Of a stretch of 64,000 bases of DNA, positions 7,158-16,023 are shown one piece after another. Within the stretch, counting starts at the first letter, position 1; each line of letters opens with the position of its first letter. The position numbers and the translations under genes were made by a program. The notes beneath the pieces were generated by a model, which was not told the origin of the DNA, did not search any database, and worked only from the letters and a program-made list of their open reading frames with translations. The DNA is from Gemmatimonadota bacterium (GTDB lineage Bacteria; Latescibacterota; UBA2968), in assembly GCA_026705765.1 (NCBI GenBank), contig JAPPAB010000089.1, forward strand, positions 1 through 64,000, given 5' to 3'.

Positions 7158-8983
7158 CCCGCTTCCTTTGTTTTTTCGAGGGTTTGAATTTTTTGCCGGA
7201 GGTTTCGCAGTCGCTCGCGGGCTATGTCGGCTTCGAGGCTTAGGGGATAGTTGACAAGCAGGGTTTCATAGATTTTTTGCGCGTCGTAATATTGTCCGAG
7301 GTATTTGTCGTAGATCGCGCCCTGTGCGATATATGCGGCGGGGGAAAGTGGGCTTTCGGGTTGCGTGGCGATGAGTTTGCGATAGGTCTGTATGGCTTGT
7401 GGGTAGCGTTTTTGGTCGGTGTAAATTTTTGCCTGAAGGTCGAGCAAGCGATCCGCGAGAAAGGATTGCGGATGGGCGCGATAGAGGATTTCAAATGCGT
7501 CCAATGCCCCGTTCTGGTCTTTTTGGCGGAGTTTGAGGCAGGCGCTGGCATATGCGCTGAGCAGGGGTGCGTCTGTGCGCTGGCCTTCTTGCAATAGCGC
7601 GGATAGGGCAATGGCGTCGTTGATGATGTCGCGGTTGACATCTGTTTTGAGCACGGCGTTGAGCAGGGTTTGTGCCCGGTCGATCTGTCCCGATAGAAAA
7701 TGCAATTCGGCGAGGCGAAAACGCGCTTCGATCGCTTCGGAGGCGGTCGCTCTTTCGGCGATGATCTGGTGGTAGATGAGCCGGGTTTTGTCTATGCTGT
7801 TTGCCTGTAGATGGCCTTCGGCGAGGGCAAATAGCGCCTTGTATCGCCAGGTGCTGCGCCGATGGGTCTGGATCAGGTTTTGAAATGCCTGTTGGGCACC
7901 TGCGGCGTCATTGTGGTGATCGCGCAAGATGATGCCCACGAGATAACGGGCTTCGTCGGCTTCTGCGCGATTGGGGTGACGGGCGATGAGGTCGCTGTAG
8001 TGGGTTTGTGCCTCGGCGGGGCGGTTTGCAAGCTGATATGCTTTGCCCAGACCCAATTGCGCGCGCGCCAGATGGTCGGAACGGTCTGCGCGGTCACATA
8101 TTGCCCGATAAGCGGCAATAGCGGTTGTGGGATTTTCATTGTCGAGGGCGTAGTGCGCAATGCGGTAGAGATAATTCCAGTTATTATCTGTGGGCGCGTT
8201 GGGAGAGAGCAAAAGGCCGAGTGTTTGCGCGACAAATCCAGCGGGCAGGGCGTATTCGATGAGCAGGCTGAGATGGGTTTGATCACTGGGCGATGAGAGC
8301 AAGTCAAAGATCTCGGCGTGCTGGTCGCCGTTTTGGGCAAAATCGCGCAGGCGCGCTTCAACGTGTGCGCGGTACTGCGGGTTTTGCCGAATCCAGATCA
8401 GATATTCGCGCACGGCATCGGGATAATGGGTACGACGTTCGGCGAGTTCGGCGAGTTCGCGGGCAAATAGCGTTGTGTCCTGGCATGCGATTCTCGCGCG
8501 GCGATAGGTCTGTTCGGCGCGTTTGTCGAGGTTGCGTTTGCGATAGCGGTCGGCAATGACGGCAAAGGGATGTGTGGTGGTCGCCTTCTGGAGCAGAGGT
8601 TCCCAGGATGCAGCTGCGGAGTCTATTTGCCCCAGTTCAAAGAGGGCGATGCCCAGGCGAAGGCGCGCGTTATTATCGTTTGGAACAGATGAGAGGCGTT
8701 GGCGAAACAGCACGGCGACTTCGGCATGCCTGCCTGCCCGCGAAAGTGCGGCTTCGAGGCGCATGAGAAGGTCGGCGCGATGGGGATGCTGGATGTAAAG
8801 GCCACGGTAGATGTGGATTGCGCTTGTGAAGTCTTTTTTGGCTTCGAGGGCTATTGCGCGCTGAATCGCGGCGTTGATCTGCTCGATAGATGCAGTGGCA
8901 ATCCCCGCGCATAAGAGGAGGAGTGCGATATAGCAACTACCTCGAAAAAACCAAATTCTATTTGTCCGTTGTCTTTTTCGCAT
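7154..8983 (-). CDS. Exported TPR-repeat protein
   Basis: 609 residues. A basic N-terminus and a hydrophobic segment (residues 12-32) form a signal peptide or membrane anchor. The rest is a chain of tetratricopeptide-like helix pairs, with typical stretches such as AIHIYRGLYIQHPHRADLL, FELGQIDSAAASWEPLL and YPQAIQTYRKLI. It should be a periplasmic scaffold. ATG at 8983 lies inside the end of the DUF4175 gene (26-base overlap), and its stop overlaps the next start, so all three are tightly coupled. No catalytic motif is seen. Confidence 0.85.
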   Translation of the reverse strand: MRKRQRTNRIWFFRGSCYIALLLLCAGIATASIEQINAAIQRAIALEAKKDFTSAIHIYRGLYIQHPHRADLLMRLEAALSRAGRHAEVAVLFRQRLSSVPNDNNARLRLGIALFELGQIDSAAASWEPLLQKATTTHPFAVIADRYRKRNLDKRAEQTYRRARIACQDTTLFARELAELAERRTHYPDAVREYLIWIRQNPQYRAHVEARLRDFAQNGDQHAEIFDLLSSPSDQTHLSLLIEYALPAGFVAQTLGLLLSPNAPTDNNWNYLYRIAHYALDNENPTTAIAAYRAICDRADRSDHLARAQLGLGKAYQLANRPAEAQTHYSDLIARHPNRAEADEARYLVGIILRDHHNDAAGAQQAFQNLIQTHRRSTWRYKALFALAEGHLQANSIDKTRLIYHQIIAERATASEAIEARFRLAELHFLSGQIDRAQTLLNAVLKTDVNRDIINDAIALSALLQEGQRTDAPLLSAYASACLKLRQKDQNGALDAFEILYRAHPQSFLADRLLDLQAKIYTDQKRYPQAIQTYRKLIATQPESPLSPAAYIAQGAIYDKYLGQYYDAQKIYETLLVNYPLSLEADIARERLRNLRQKIQTLEKTKEAG

Positions 8984-11900
8984 CTTCAATCAAGTTTTCA
9001 AAATACCGCCGGATGAGGGCCTGGTATTCGGGTGAATATCCTTCTTTGAGGGCGTCGCGCATCAGATGGCGCAGGGGATTGTCGGCTTCTCCCAGATCTG
9101 AGGGGAGCGATCCCGGTCCGCGATAGGTCAGATTTATGCCTGTGCGCGCCTGTCGTTTTTTACTTTTTCCGCGCGATCTCATTGCCTGTTGGGCGTCGAG
9201 CAGGCGAGAGAGGATCTGTCGCTGTCGCATAAGGGTTTGTGGGGCGGCCCGGCGTTGGAGCATTTCGCGTGCGGTTTCCTGCATGTCGCTGGCAATTTTG
9301 CCCAGGTCGCCGAGCATTTCGCGCTGTTGTCGCGCCAATTCGCCGCGCAGGGCATTGAGCGCGTCCCGGATGGCGCGCTGTTGGGCCGCGAGTTTTTGCC
9401 AGGAGGGTTGGCTGCCTTGCTGCCCAAATAGATTTTCGGTCTGGGCGTTGAGTGATCCCTGTTGTTGGGCGAGTTGGGCCATTTTTGCCATCATTTCTTC
9501 AAAGCCCGTGCCCGATTCTGACGCGGCGAGTTGCCCCAGTGCGTTTTGTACCATCATGGCTCCGCGATTGATTTCTCCCATGGCTTCGCGGGCGAGTTGG
9601 GCAGCCTGAGTGGCATTGCCCGCGTTGAGTTGTTCGGCAGCGCTATCCATTTTGTTTAAGGCCTGACCGAGGGCTGCCTGTGCGCTGGGAGGCATGAAGA
9701 AGGTTTTTTGCGAGGCGTCCATCAGGCGTTGCGCCATGCGCGATGCTCCGGTTATCACACGCGCCTGGTCCAGGGCGAGGGGAGCGGTATCGTCGCGATT
9801 TCCAGCCTCATTGGCGCGCTGTGCCGTGCGTTCCTGCGCCCGGGATAAGGTGAGCAAGTCGTGCAGTACGCGGTTGAGTTCTCTGGTGATCTCATCTTTT
9901 TGTCGCTGGATAAATCCCTGGCGGCTCTGTGCCAGGTTCTGGCTCAGGTTTTGCAAGTCCCTGGCGAGAGAATCACTATTTTGTCCCGCGCTTTGTCGTT
10001 GTCCCAGGGAGAGGTCCTGGCGCACTTGATCCATGCGGGGGGTGAGTTGTTTGTTTTGTATTGTGTTGGCGATTTGGTCGAGTTCGCCGTCAGTGGGGCT
10101 GTCCATTTGTTGCGATGCCTGTTGAAGCTCTGTGTGCAGTTGTTCGGTGTCTCGGGCGATGCGCGTTTGGCGGCGGATGAGGTCTTCGGCGGACTCGCGT
10201 TCGATATTTTGTGTGATCTGGTCCTGGGCGTGGGCGAGTTCTTCGAGTTTTTGGTTGAGGGCGTCGAGCGTTTGTTGTTGTTGCACGCGCCGCAAAAGGG
10301 CGAGGGTGCGGTCAATGCTTTCGCGGAATTTTTCGCGCGCCATCTGAAATTGTTCAAGGGCTTCGCGCACCATGTTTGCATCGGCATTTTTGATGGCTTC
10401 GTCCAGTTTTTTCATGACATCATCGAGTTCTGGCGTGCGGATTTGCGAGAGCAATGTTTGTAGTTCTTCGAGTTTTTGCAAGGTGTCGTCTTCGAGCAAT
10501 CCGCTTTCTTGCAGGCGGTCGAGGGCGCGTTCGAGTTGTTCGGCTGTGGATTCAATTTGTTCGGCGAGTTGTTCCTGTGTTTGGCGAACTTTTTCGAGTT
10601 CGCGTTTTTCCTGCCAATCGAGTTTGTCTTTGGAGAGCATGTCGCGGGCGAGTTCTTTGAGGCGCGCATCGAGTTCGCGCCCGCGTTGTTGTACGGCTTC
10701 GATCTCGTCGATGCTTTCGCGCTGTGTTTGGTCCGCTTCTCGATGGATTTCAAACAGGCTGGGCATGCGAATTGTAAAGGTGGCTGTTTCCCCAAATGAG
10801 GGGTTGGGATTGTTGTCGTAAGCGCGGATTCTGTAGGTGGTTTGATCGCCGGGAAGCAAGTCGAGGTTGGACATGTCCCAGTGATAAGACGTCTCAATTT
10901 CGCGCCCGGGCGTTGTGATAATTGGAAGGATGTGGTCTGTGTCGTCGTCTTTTTGATATCTGAGTTGCAGGCGCGAGATGCCGTAGTCGTCAAAGGCTTC
11001 GGCAACGAGGGAGACGCGCATTGATTCTGTGAGGTCGATATCTTGTCCCGGATGCAACAGGCGCACGTCGGGCGGTTGATCGGGCAGCGCGACAATGCGA
11101 TATGTTACGGGATCTTTGTTGGCGATCATCTGGGGATCGCGCAAGTGTACGCGATAGTGTCCGTCTTTTTTCACTGTCAGGGTCGTCTGTGCAAGCGATG
11201 AAGATACTTCGGCGGGTAATTCGGTTGCGTCGTCAAATACAAGCGAGGCCGATTCGAGGGGTTTGTTGGCTTCAATGGTCAATGAGACTTCTGTGCCGAT
11301 TGGTACAATTATGTCGCCGCCCTGTTGATCGATGCGGTCGGGCATGGCTGTGTGCGGCGGAAATCGGTCTCGGTGCGAGATGCGGGTGACAATGGGGCGC
11401 GGGTGTACGGTTGCGGTGTAGGTAGGGGTTTGCGCGTCGTGGGCAGACAGGCGGTAATCAAAAGATCGCGTGACATTGGGAAAGTGGTGAGATGCGCCCG
11501 TTTGTTTGACTGGCAAGACAAAAGATGCCCACGTTTGTACGCCTTTTTCGCGCATATACAGGCGCGCAGTGCGCGGAACAATGCCCGCAAATTTTGCGGT
11601 GAGTGTAAGGGGTTCCCCACCGATGATTTCGATATTGCCCGGTTTTAAAATTATGTATGTGTCTGGGGGGCGGGTGTATGGGGTTTGGGGATTTGCGAGG
11701 CGTTGGGCTGCGCCGGATAAGGCCGTGGGCCATCCCGCGTGGAGCAAGAGCGCGATGAGGGCGAGTACGACAACTGCCGTGGCAGCGCGGATAGGTGGCT
11801 TGCGATTGATGAGTGTTTCATACGGAAGATGCTGTGTGGCGCGTTCTGCCTGGATGATTGCGGCATCGACGAGTGCGGGGGCGTGTTCTTCACGGTCTCT

Positions 11901-12242
11901 TTGTCGCCACAATTGGCGTGCGGTGATCAGGTGTTGCTGGAGGCCTCCAAAGTGTTGTTCCACGCGCAGTGCGATCTGGTCGAGACTGGGCGGGCGGATA
12001 AATGGGATGACGCAGAAGCGGGCGAGCAAGTATAAGAGGCACAGGGCGCACAAACTCTCTAAGATAATTTTGAGGATTGGGCGCAGGTAGAATATCGATT
12101 CGAGGATGACGAGGGCAATTCCCGCGCTGAGGATAAATACCAGCGAGAGTCCTACGCCCGTCAACGCCCGATTCGCCGCGAGAAGTGTGCGCAATCTCGT
12201 GAGGCGGTGGGTGAGTTTTTGATGTGCGGAGTGTGAGGTCAT
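8958..12242 (-). CDS. DUF4175-like large membrane protein with coiled coil
   Basis: 1094 residues. Two hydrophobic helices lie near the N-terminus (about 25-45 and 60-85), then beta-rich extracytoplasmic segments, then a very long charged and Gln-rich coiled coil from about residue 490 to 1000 (for example REREL, KLEELQTLLSQ and AQQQGS runs). The layout matches DUF4175-type proteins found beside MoxR and DUF4159 genes. It is probably a membrane-anchored periplasmic scaffold. It starts 10 bases after the DUF4159 stop. Its biochemical role is unknown. Confidence 0.75.
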   Translation of the reverse strand: MTSHSAHQKLTHRLTRLRTLLAANRALTGVGLSLVFILSAGIALVILESIFYLRPILKIILESLCALCLLYLLARFCVIPFIRPPSLDQIALRVEQHFGGLQQHLITARQLWRQRDREEHAPALVDAAIIQAERATQHLPYETLINRKPPIRAATAVVVLALIALLLHAGWPTALSGAAQRLANPQTPYTRPPDTYIILKPGNIEIIGGEPLTLTAKFAGIVPRTARLYMREKGVQTWASFVLPVKQTGASHHFPNVTRSFDYRLSAHDAQTPTYTATVHPRPIVTRISHRDRFPPHTAMPDRIDQQGGDIIVPIGTEVSLTIEANKPLESASLVFDDATELPAEVSSSLAQTTLTVKKDGHYRVHLRDPQMIANKDPVTYRIVALPDQPPDVRLLHPGQDIDLTESMRVSLVAEAFDDYGISRLQLRYQKDDDTDHILPIITTPGREIETSYHWDMSNLDLLPGDQTTYRIRAYDNNPNPSFGETATFTIRMPSLFEIHREADQTQRESIDEIEAVQQRGRELDARLKELARDMLSKDKLDWQEKRELEKVRQTQEQLAEQIESTAEQLERALDRLQESGLLEDDTLQKLEELQTLLSQIRTPELDDVMKKLDEAIKNADANMVREALEQFQMAREKFRESIDRTLALLRRVQQQQTLDALNQKLEELAHAQDQITQNIERESAEDLIRRQTRIARDTEQLHTELQQASQQMDSPTDGELDQIANTIQNKQLTPRMDQVRQDLSLGQRQSAGQNSDSLARDLQNLSQNLAQSRQGFIQRQKDEITRELNRVLHDLLTLSRAQERTAQRANEAGNRDDTAPLALDQARVITGASRMAQRLMDASQKTFFMPPSAQAALGQALNKMDSAAEQLNAGNATQAAQLAREAMGEINRGAMMVQNALGQLAASESGTGFEEMMAKMAQLAQQQGSLNAQTENLFGQQGSQPSWQKLAAQQRAIRDALNALRGELARQQREMLGDLGKIASDMQETAREMLQRRAAPQTLMRQRQILSRLLDAQQAMRSRGKSKKRQARTGINLTYRGPGSLPSDLGEADNPLRHLMRDALKEGYSPEYQALIRRYFENLIEDAKKTTDK

Positions 12243-12252
12243 GGAACAGTGG

Positions 12253-12915
12253 TCAGTGCGTTAGTGCCCAGACAATGACGTTGGTGCCCATTTTGAGGGC
12301 TTCTTGTCTCTTTTTGGGCGGGTCGTTGTGTACGTCGGGGTCATCCCATCCATCGGCGATGTCGCTGCTCGTGTTGTAAAAGACGACCAGGCGGTCTTCG
12401 TGAAATAGACCCAGAGCCTGAGGCGGGTCGCCGTCGTGTTCGTGGATTTTTGGCAAGCCGTTTGGAAATTGAAACGGCGTTTTGAAGAGGTCAAAAGACG
12501 GGGGTAATTGGACGAGTTTTTTGTCGGGGAATGCGCGTTTGATTTCCCGGCGAAAAGATTCATCCAGGCCGTAGTCGTCGTTGGCAAAGAGAAATCCGCC
12601 GCGTTCGAGATAGAGGCGCAAGCGCCGCAGTTCTTCTTCGGAGAATCGGATATTGCCGTGGCCTGTGAGAAATAGCACGGGATAGGCAAAGAGGTGTTCG
12701 TCGGTGAGCGCGACCTGGGCTTCTTGCTCTGCGGTGCGGATGGGTGTGTGTTGTCTGATAAATGCGAGCAGGTTAGGGATTTCCGTTGGGCCATTGTACC
12801 AGTCGCCGCCGCCGTCGTATTTGAGACGCGCGATGGTGAATGCGGCGGGCGGGTCTTGCAATTGCGCCAGGCTGGGCGCAGAGATTATCAGGAGTAAGAG
12901 GATGAAATAGCGCAT
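12253..12915 (-). CDS. DUF4159 exported protein
   Basis: 220 residues with a clear signal peptide (MRYFILLLLIISAPSLAQ). The mature domain has the DUF4159 pattern: FTIARLKYDGGGDWY, PVLFLTGHGNIRFSEEE, LYLERGGFLFANDDYGLDESFRREI and VFYNTSSDIADGWDDP. The fold is amidotransferase-like, but no cysteine nucleophile is evident. It is part of the MoxR-linked set together with DUF4175, TPR and the other amidotransferase-like protein. Molecular function is unknown. Confidence 0.85.
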   Translation of the reverse strand: MRYFILLLLIISAPSLAQLQDPPAAFTIARLKYDGGGDWYNGPTEIPNLLAFIRQHTPIRTAEQEAQVALTDEHLFAYPVLFLTGHGNIRFSEEELRRLRLYLERGGFLFANDDYGLDESFRREIKRAFPDKKLVQLPPSFDLFKTPFQFPNGLPKIHEHDGDPPQALGLFHEDRLVVFYNTSSDIADGWDDPDVHNDPPKKRQEALKMGTNVIVWALTH

Positions 12916-12951
12916 GGTTTTTATGACGCGAGAAGGCGGTTTTCGGTTCCG

Positions 12952-13290
12952 TCAGTGGTCTCTCGCTTTGTCTATTTGCAGGATGGAAGGCTCTGTGCCA
13001 AAAGTATAAGTGCAGTCGAAGTCAACTTCTGATAAACACCGCGCGTCAATTGGAAATGCCGCGCATTGTTTTGGACGGTTTTCGTAGATGCTGCACAGGG
13101 TGTCCCCAGTGTCATTTTTGATGAGGAAGGGGCATTTGAACAGGAGTTCGCAGCAGTTGCCACACTGGTTGCATTCGCCCTGTCGGTTTTTTTCTTGTTG
13201 CGCGACGTAGGCTTTGCGAAATCGCAGCAGCAAAAAGCGCCGCACTTTGCCTATGGCTTGTTCGCACATTTTGCCAAGGGTTCTGGGCAT
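12952..13290 (-). CDS. YkgJ-type cysteine-cluster protein
   Basis: 112 residues with two Cys sets: CNQCGNCC at about 40-47, and a CPF...CSIYENRPKQCAAFP segment, the hallmark of the YkgJ family, thought to bind a metal or Fe-S centre. The N-terminus is basic and amphipathic. It lies 15 bases after the DUF4432 stop and 36 bases before DUF4159, so it is probably co-transcribed. No enzymatic role is established. Confidence 0.85.
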   Translation of the reverse strand: MPRTLGKMCEQAIGKVRRFLLLRFRKAYVAQQEKNRQGECNQCGNCCELLFKCPFLIKNDTGDTLCSIYENRPKQCAAFPIDARCLSEVDFDCTYTFGTEPSILQIDKARDH

Positions 13291-13305
13291 GAGAGGGTCC
13301 TGGGC

Positions 13306-14448
13306 TTACTTCATTTGTTCAATTTCGCGCTCAGCGGCCTGTACGCCGCTTTTGGTGTCGTGAACGGCAATGGTGAGGTCGCAGTGCCGGGTTTCGCCCC
13401 CGTTGAGTGTGATGACGCGCCCGGCGTCGCGTTCAAAGCTTTTGGCGTTGGGATAGTTGGTGGCGGGTTCGAGGCCTACGACGTATCCATCTGGGGTTGC
13501 TGCGGTGTTTTTCCAGAGGGTGAAGTACGGCATTTGTTTAAGTGCGTAGTGGAGCGAAGACCCTATGTTGCCTTCGGCGTTTTTGAGCAGGACAGATGTG
13601 TTGTCTTCGCTGTTGCCAGCGAGTTCGTAAAAATAAACTTGTTCGATATAACCCGGGGTGGGGCCGAGGCATTGGTCAAAGGTGTTGAAGCCTTCCTCTG
13701 CGCGTGGGTCGCGTGGAGAGACGGTTTTGTGCGGTGTTACGATAGATGCGCCTTCTTCGAGGAGGGGTGCGCCGTAGTTGCAGTGGTAGAGCAGTTGCAT
13801 TTCAGCGGGTTTGTCGTTGAGGTTGGTGACTTGATCGGCTATGGTGAAGTTGTTGCTGCCGAGTTCGGTCGATATGGCTGTGGTGAGGCGCAACGCGGGA
13901 CCAAACATCATGGTTTCATCGACGATGCCCAATACGGTGATGCGATGGGGTGGTGCCAGGTCGATTTGTACTTCGACATAGCGCGCGGGTATGTTGGCGA
14001 TTTTGCCGTGCAGGGGGACAAAGACTTCGGCTTCGTTGCCGTTGTTGTCGATTACGATGTCGTTGCCGGGGGCGCCATTGCTGTCGAGACCACAGCGCAC
14101 GATCCATTCGTTAAAGCCTTTGAGCCATCCCAGGCCGCCCCGGTCGTTGAGTTCGATAAAGGCCGGGTTGACGAGGTCGCGCACGGGCGATTCCCAGCCG
14201 AGGAATATGCCGCGATACGAGCCTTTCCATATTCCCATGCCGCGCGTGGGGACGATGAATACAGAGAGTGCTCCGTTGTCGAGTTCTATGAGGTCAACCC
14301 CGTCTTGTGTGCCGCCTTTGAGGGCGGTTTTTTGTACGCGCCATGTGTGTTCTGTGCCAAGTGGCAGGGTGGATTCATCGATGGTCCAGGATTCTGTCCA
14401 GAGTGCGCTTTCGACATCGGTGAGAACAAAGCGATAAGTGCCTTCCAT
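13306..14448 (-). CDS. DUF4432 protein (aldose-epimerase-like fold)
   Basis: 380 residues. Motifs include VPTRGMGIWKGSYRGIFLGWESP, NEWIVRCGLDSNGAP, YHCNYGAPLLEEGA and LEPATNYPNAKSFE, matching the galactose-mutarotase-like DUF4432 family. It is predicted to be cytosolic and to bind a sugar, with an unknown substrate. ATG at 14448 is chosen because AAGGAAA precedes it; the frame stays open upstream to about 14580. It is the first gene of the minus-strand run that ends with murD and is divergent from the Mur ligase gene. Confidence 0.7.
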   Translation of the reverse strand: MEGTYRFVLTDVESALWTESWTIDESTLPLGTEHTWRVQKTALKGGTQDGVDLIELDNGALSVFIVPTRGMGIWKGSYRGIFLGWESPVRDLVNPAFIELNDRGGLGWLKGFNEWIVRCGLDSNGAPGNDIVIDNNGNEAEVFVPLHGKIANIPARYVEVQIDLAPPHRITVLGIVDETMMFGPALRLTTAISTELGSNNFTIADQVTNLNDKPAEMQLLYHCNYGAPLLEEGASIVTPHKTVSPRDPRAEEGFNTFDQCLGPTPGYIEQVYFYELAGNSEDNTSVLLKNAEGNIGSSLHYALKQMPYFTLWKNTAATPDGYVVGLEPATNYPNAKSFERDAGRVITLNGGETRHCDLTIAVHDTKSGVQAAEREIEQMK

Positions 14449-14566
14449 GGAATTTCCTTCAGGTTGTAAGAGCAGATTTCCTTTTTTCTTCGTCAGAATA
14501 TACGGGAAAATGCGCGAGGTGAAAAGCGCAACGTAGGGGCAACGCTGCATGATGTTGCCGGGATGG

Positions 14567-14595
14567 TTGTCAAAATACATATAAGAACGTATAAT
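14567..14595 (+). promoter_or_regulatory. Strong putative promoter of the Mur-ligase/LdcA/M48 operon
   Basis: TTGTCA (14567-14572), a 17-base spacer, and a perfect TATAAT (14590-14595). The predicted leader is about 39 bases. Confidence 0.65.
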
Positions 14596-14640
14596 TTTCT
14601 AATGGATGTTACGTAGCTTTCAGATATTGGCGATTGTAAA

Positions 14641-16023
14641 ATGAATAGACAAACTTTTTTCTTTTGCGGTATTGGTGGCAGTGGCATGAGTGCCATTGCA
14701 CAGGTGTTGTTGCATCAGGGTCATGTGGTGCGCGGGTCGGATCGCAGTTATGATCAGGGGCAGAATGCGGATTTGTACGCGCGGTTGCAGGCACTTGGGG
14801 TGGTTTTGTTCCCGCAGGATGGATCGGGTGTGGATGCGGATGTGGATGTGCTGGTGGTGTCGAGTGCAGTTGAGCCGACGATTTTAGATGTACAGGCGGG
14901 GCTGGATCGCGGTATTGCTATTCGCAAGCGGGCTGAGGTTTTGGCGGAATTGTTTCATCGGGGGACGGGAATTGCCGTGGGGGGGACGAGTGGAAAATCG
15001 ACGGTGACGGGGATGATTGGCCATATTTTGAGCAGGGCCGGGCGCGATCCCACGGTGATCAATGGGGGAATGATGCGCGATGTGGTGCAGCCTCCGCGAT
15101 TGGGCAATGCCCTGTGTGGCGATGCCGAGTTGGTGGTGATTGAGGCAGATGAGAGCGATGGTACAATTGCGCTTTATGAGCCGTCTGTGTCGGTGTTGAC
15201 GAATATTTCGCTGGATCACAAGCCGATGGCGGAGTTGGAGTCGCTTTTTGGGGCGTTTTGCGCGCGGGCAAGAGATGCGGTGGTGGTGAATCGTCTGTGT
15301 GAGCGGTCGATGGTGTTGACGCAGGGCGTAAAGCGACGGGTGACTTTTGGGGTGGATTGCGAGGGGGCAGATGTGTATGCTACCGATGTCGCGTTGTTGC
15401 CCGATGGCGTGCGGTGTGTTGTCAATGGGCATTCTTGTTGGTTGCGCGTGCCCGGGCAACACAATGTTGCCAATGCTGTGGCGGCTATTGCCGCGTGTGG
15501 GGTGCTTGGGATAAGCGTGCGGGATGGGGCAGAAGCCCTGGGTGATTTTCGGGGGATTGGCAGGCGGTTGGAGGTGGTGGGCAAGGCGCGAGGGGTGACG
15601 GTGATTGATGATTTTGCACATAATCCAGATAAAATTGCCGCGAGTTTGGCAACGTTGAAGGCACAGCCGGGGCGCGTGCTGTCGGTGTTTCAGCCTCACG
15701 GATTTGGGCCCACGCGGTTTTTGATGGATGGGCTGATTTCGGCATTTGTCAATGGGATGGATGTGGATGATCTGGTGATTATGTCGGAGATTTTTTATGC
15801 TGGCGGGACAGCGCAAAAGGATATTTCGTCGGGGGATTTGATTGCGCAGATTGCGCGTGCGGGCCGACGGGCTGAGTATATTGAAAGACGCGAGGATATT
15901 GTTGTGCGTTTGGCAGAGGAGGTGCGGGAGGGTGACCGGGTTGTGGTGATGGGTGCGCGGGACGATTCGCTGACGGTTTTTGCAAGAGATATATTGTCAC
16001 AGATTGAGAGCAGTGTGCGATGA
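14641..16023 (+). CDS. Mur ligase family protein, MurC/Mpl-like
   Basis: 460 residues with the three-domain Mur ligase plan. The N-terminal domain begins FCGIGGSGMSAIA, typical of MurC and Mpl. The ATP loop is GGTSGKST at 114-121, where MurC and Mpl normally have GTHGKTTT. The central EADESDGT and the DDFAHNPDKI segment replace the usual DDYAHHP/DDFAHHP. These changes place it away from canonical MurC. Because ldcA follows by an ATGA overlap, I favour a recycling ligase like Mpl, which joins a tripeptide to UDP-MurNAc, over de novo MurC. Substrate is unproven. Confidence 0.75.
   Translation: MNRQTFFFCGIGGSGMSAIAQVLLHQGHVVRGSDRSYDQGQNADLYARLQALGVVLFPQDGSGVDADVDVLVVSSAVEPTILDVQAGLDRGIAIRKRAEVLAELFHRGTGIAVGGTSGKSTVTGMIGHILSRAGRDPTVINGGMMRDVVQPPRLGNALCGDAELVVIEADESDGTIALYEPSVSVLTNISLDHKPMAELESLFGAFCARARDAVVVNRLCERSMVLTQGVKRRVTFGVDCEGADVYATDVALLPDGVRCVVNGHSCWLRVPGQHNVANAVAAIAACGVLGISVRDGAEALGDFRGIGRRLEVVGKARGVTVIDDFAHNPDKIAASLATLKAQPGRVLSVFQPHGFGPTRFLMDGLISAFVNGMDVDDLVIMSEIFYAGGTAQKDISSGDLIAQIARAGRRAEYIERREDIVVRLAEEVREGDRVVVMGARDDSLTVFARDILSQIESSVR

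Noticed and set aside
13066-14469. Long plus-strand open frame of 467 codons
   Set aside because: It is antisense to the YkgJ-type and DUF4432 genes, which have family motifs and ribosome sites; the mirror frame has no motif and an odd Phe/Val-rich composition.
14884-15816. Minus-strand open frame rich in His, Pro and Arg
   Set aside because: It is antisense to the Mur ligase gene; the composition is typical of a shadow frame in a GC-rich gene.
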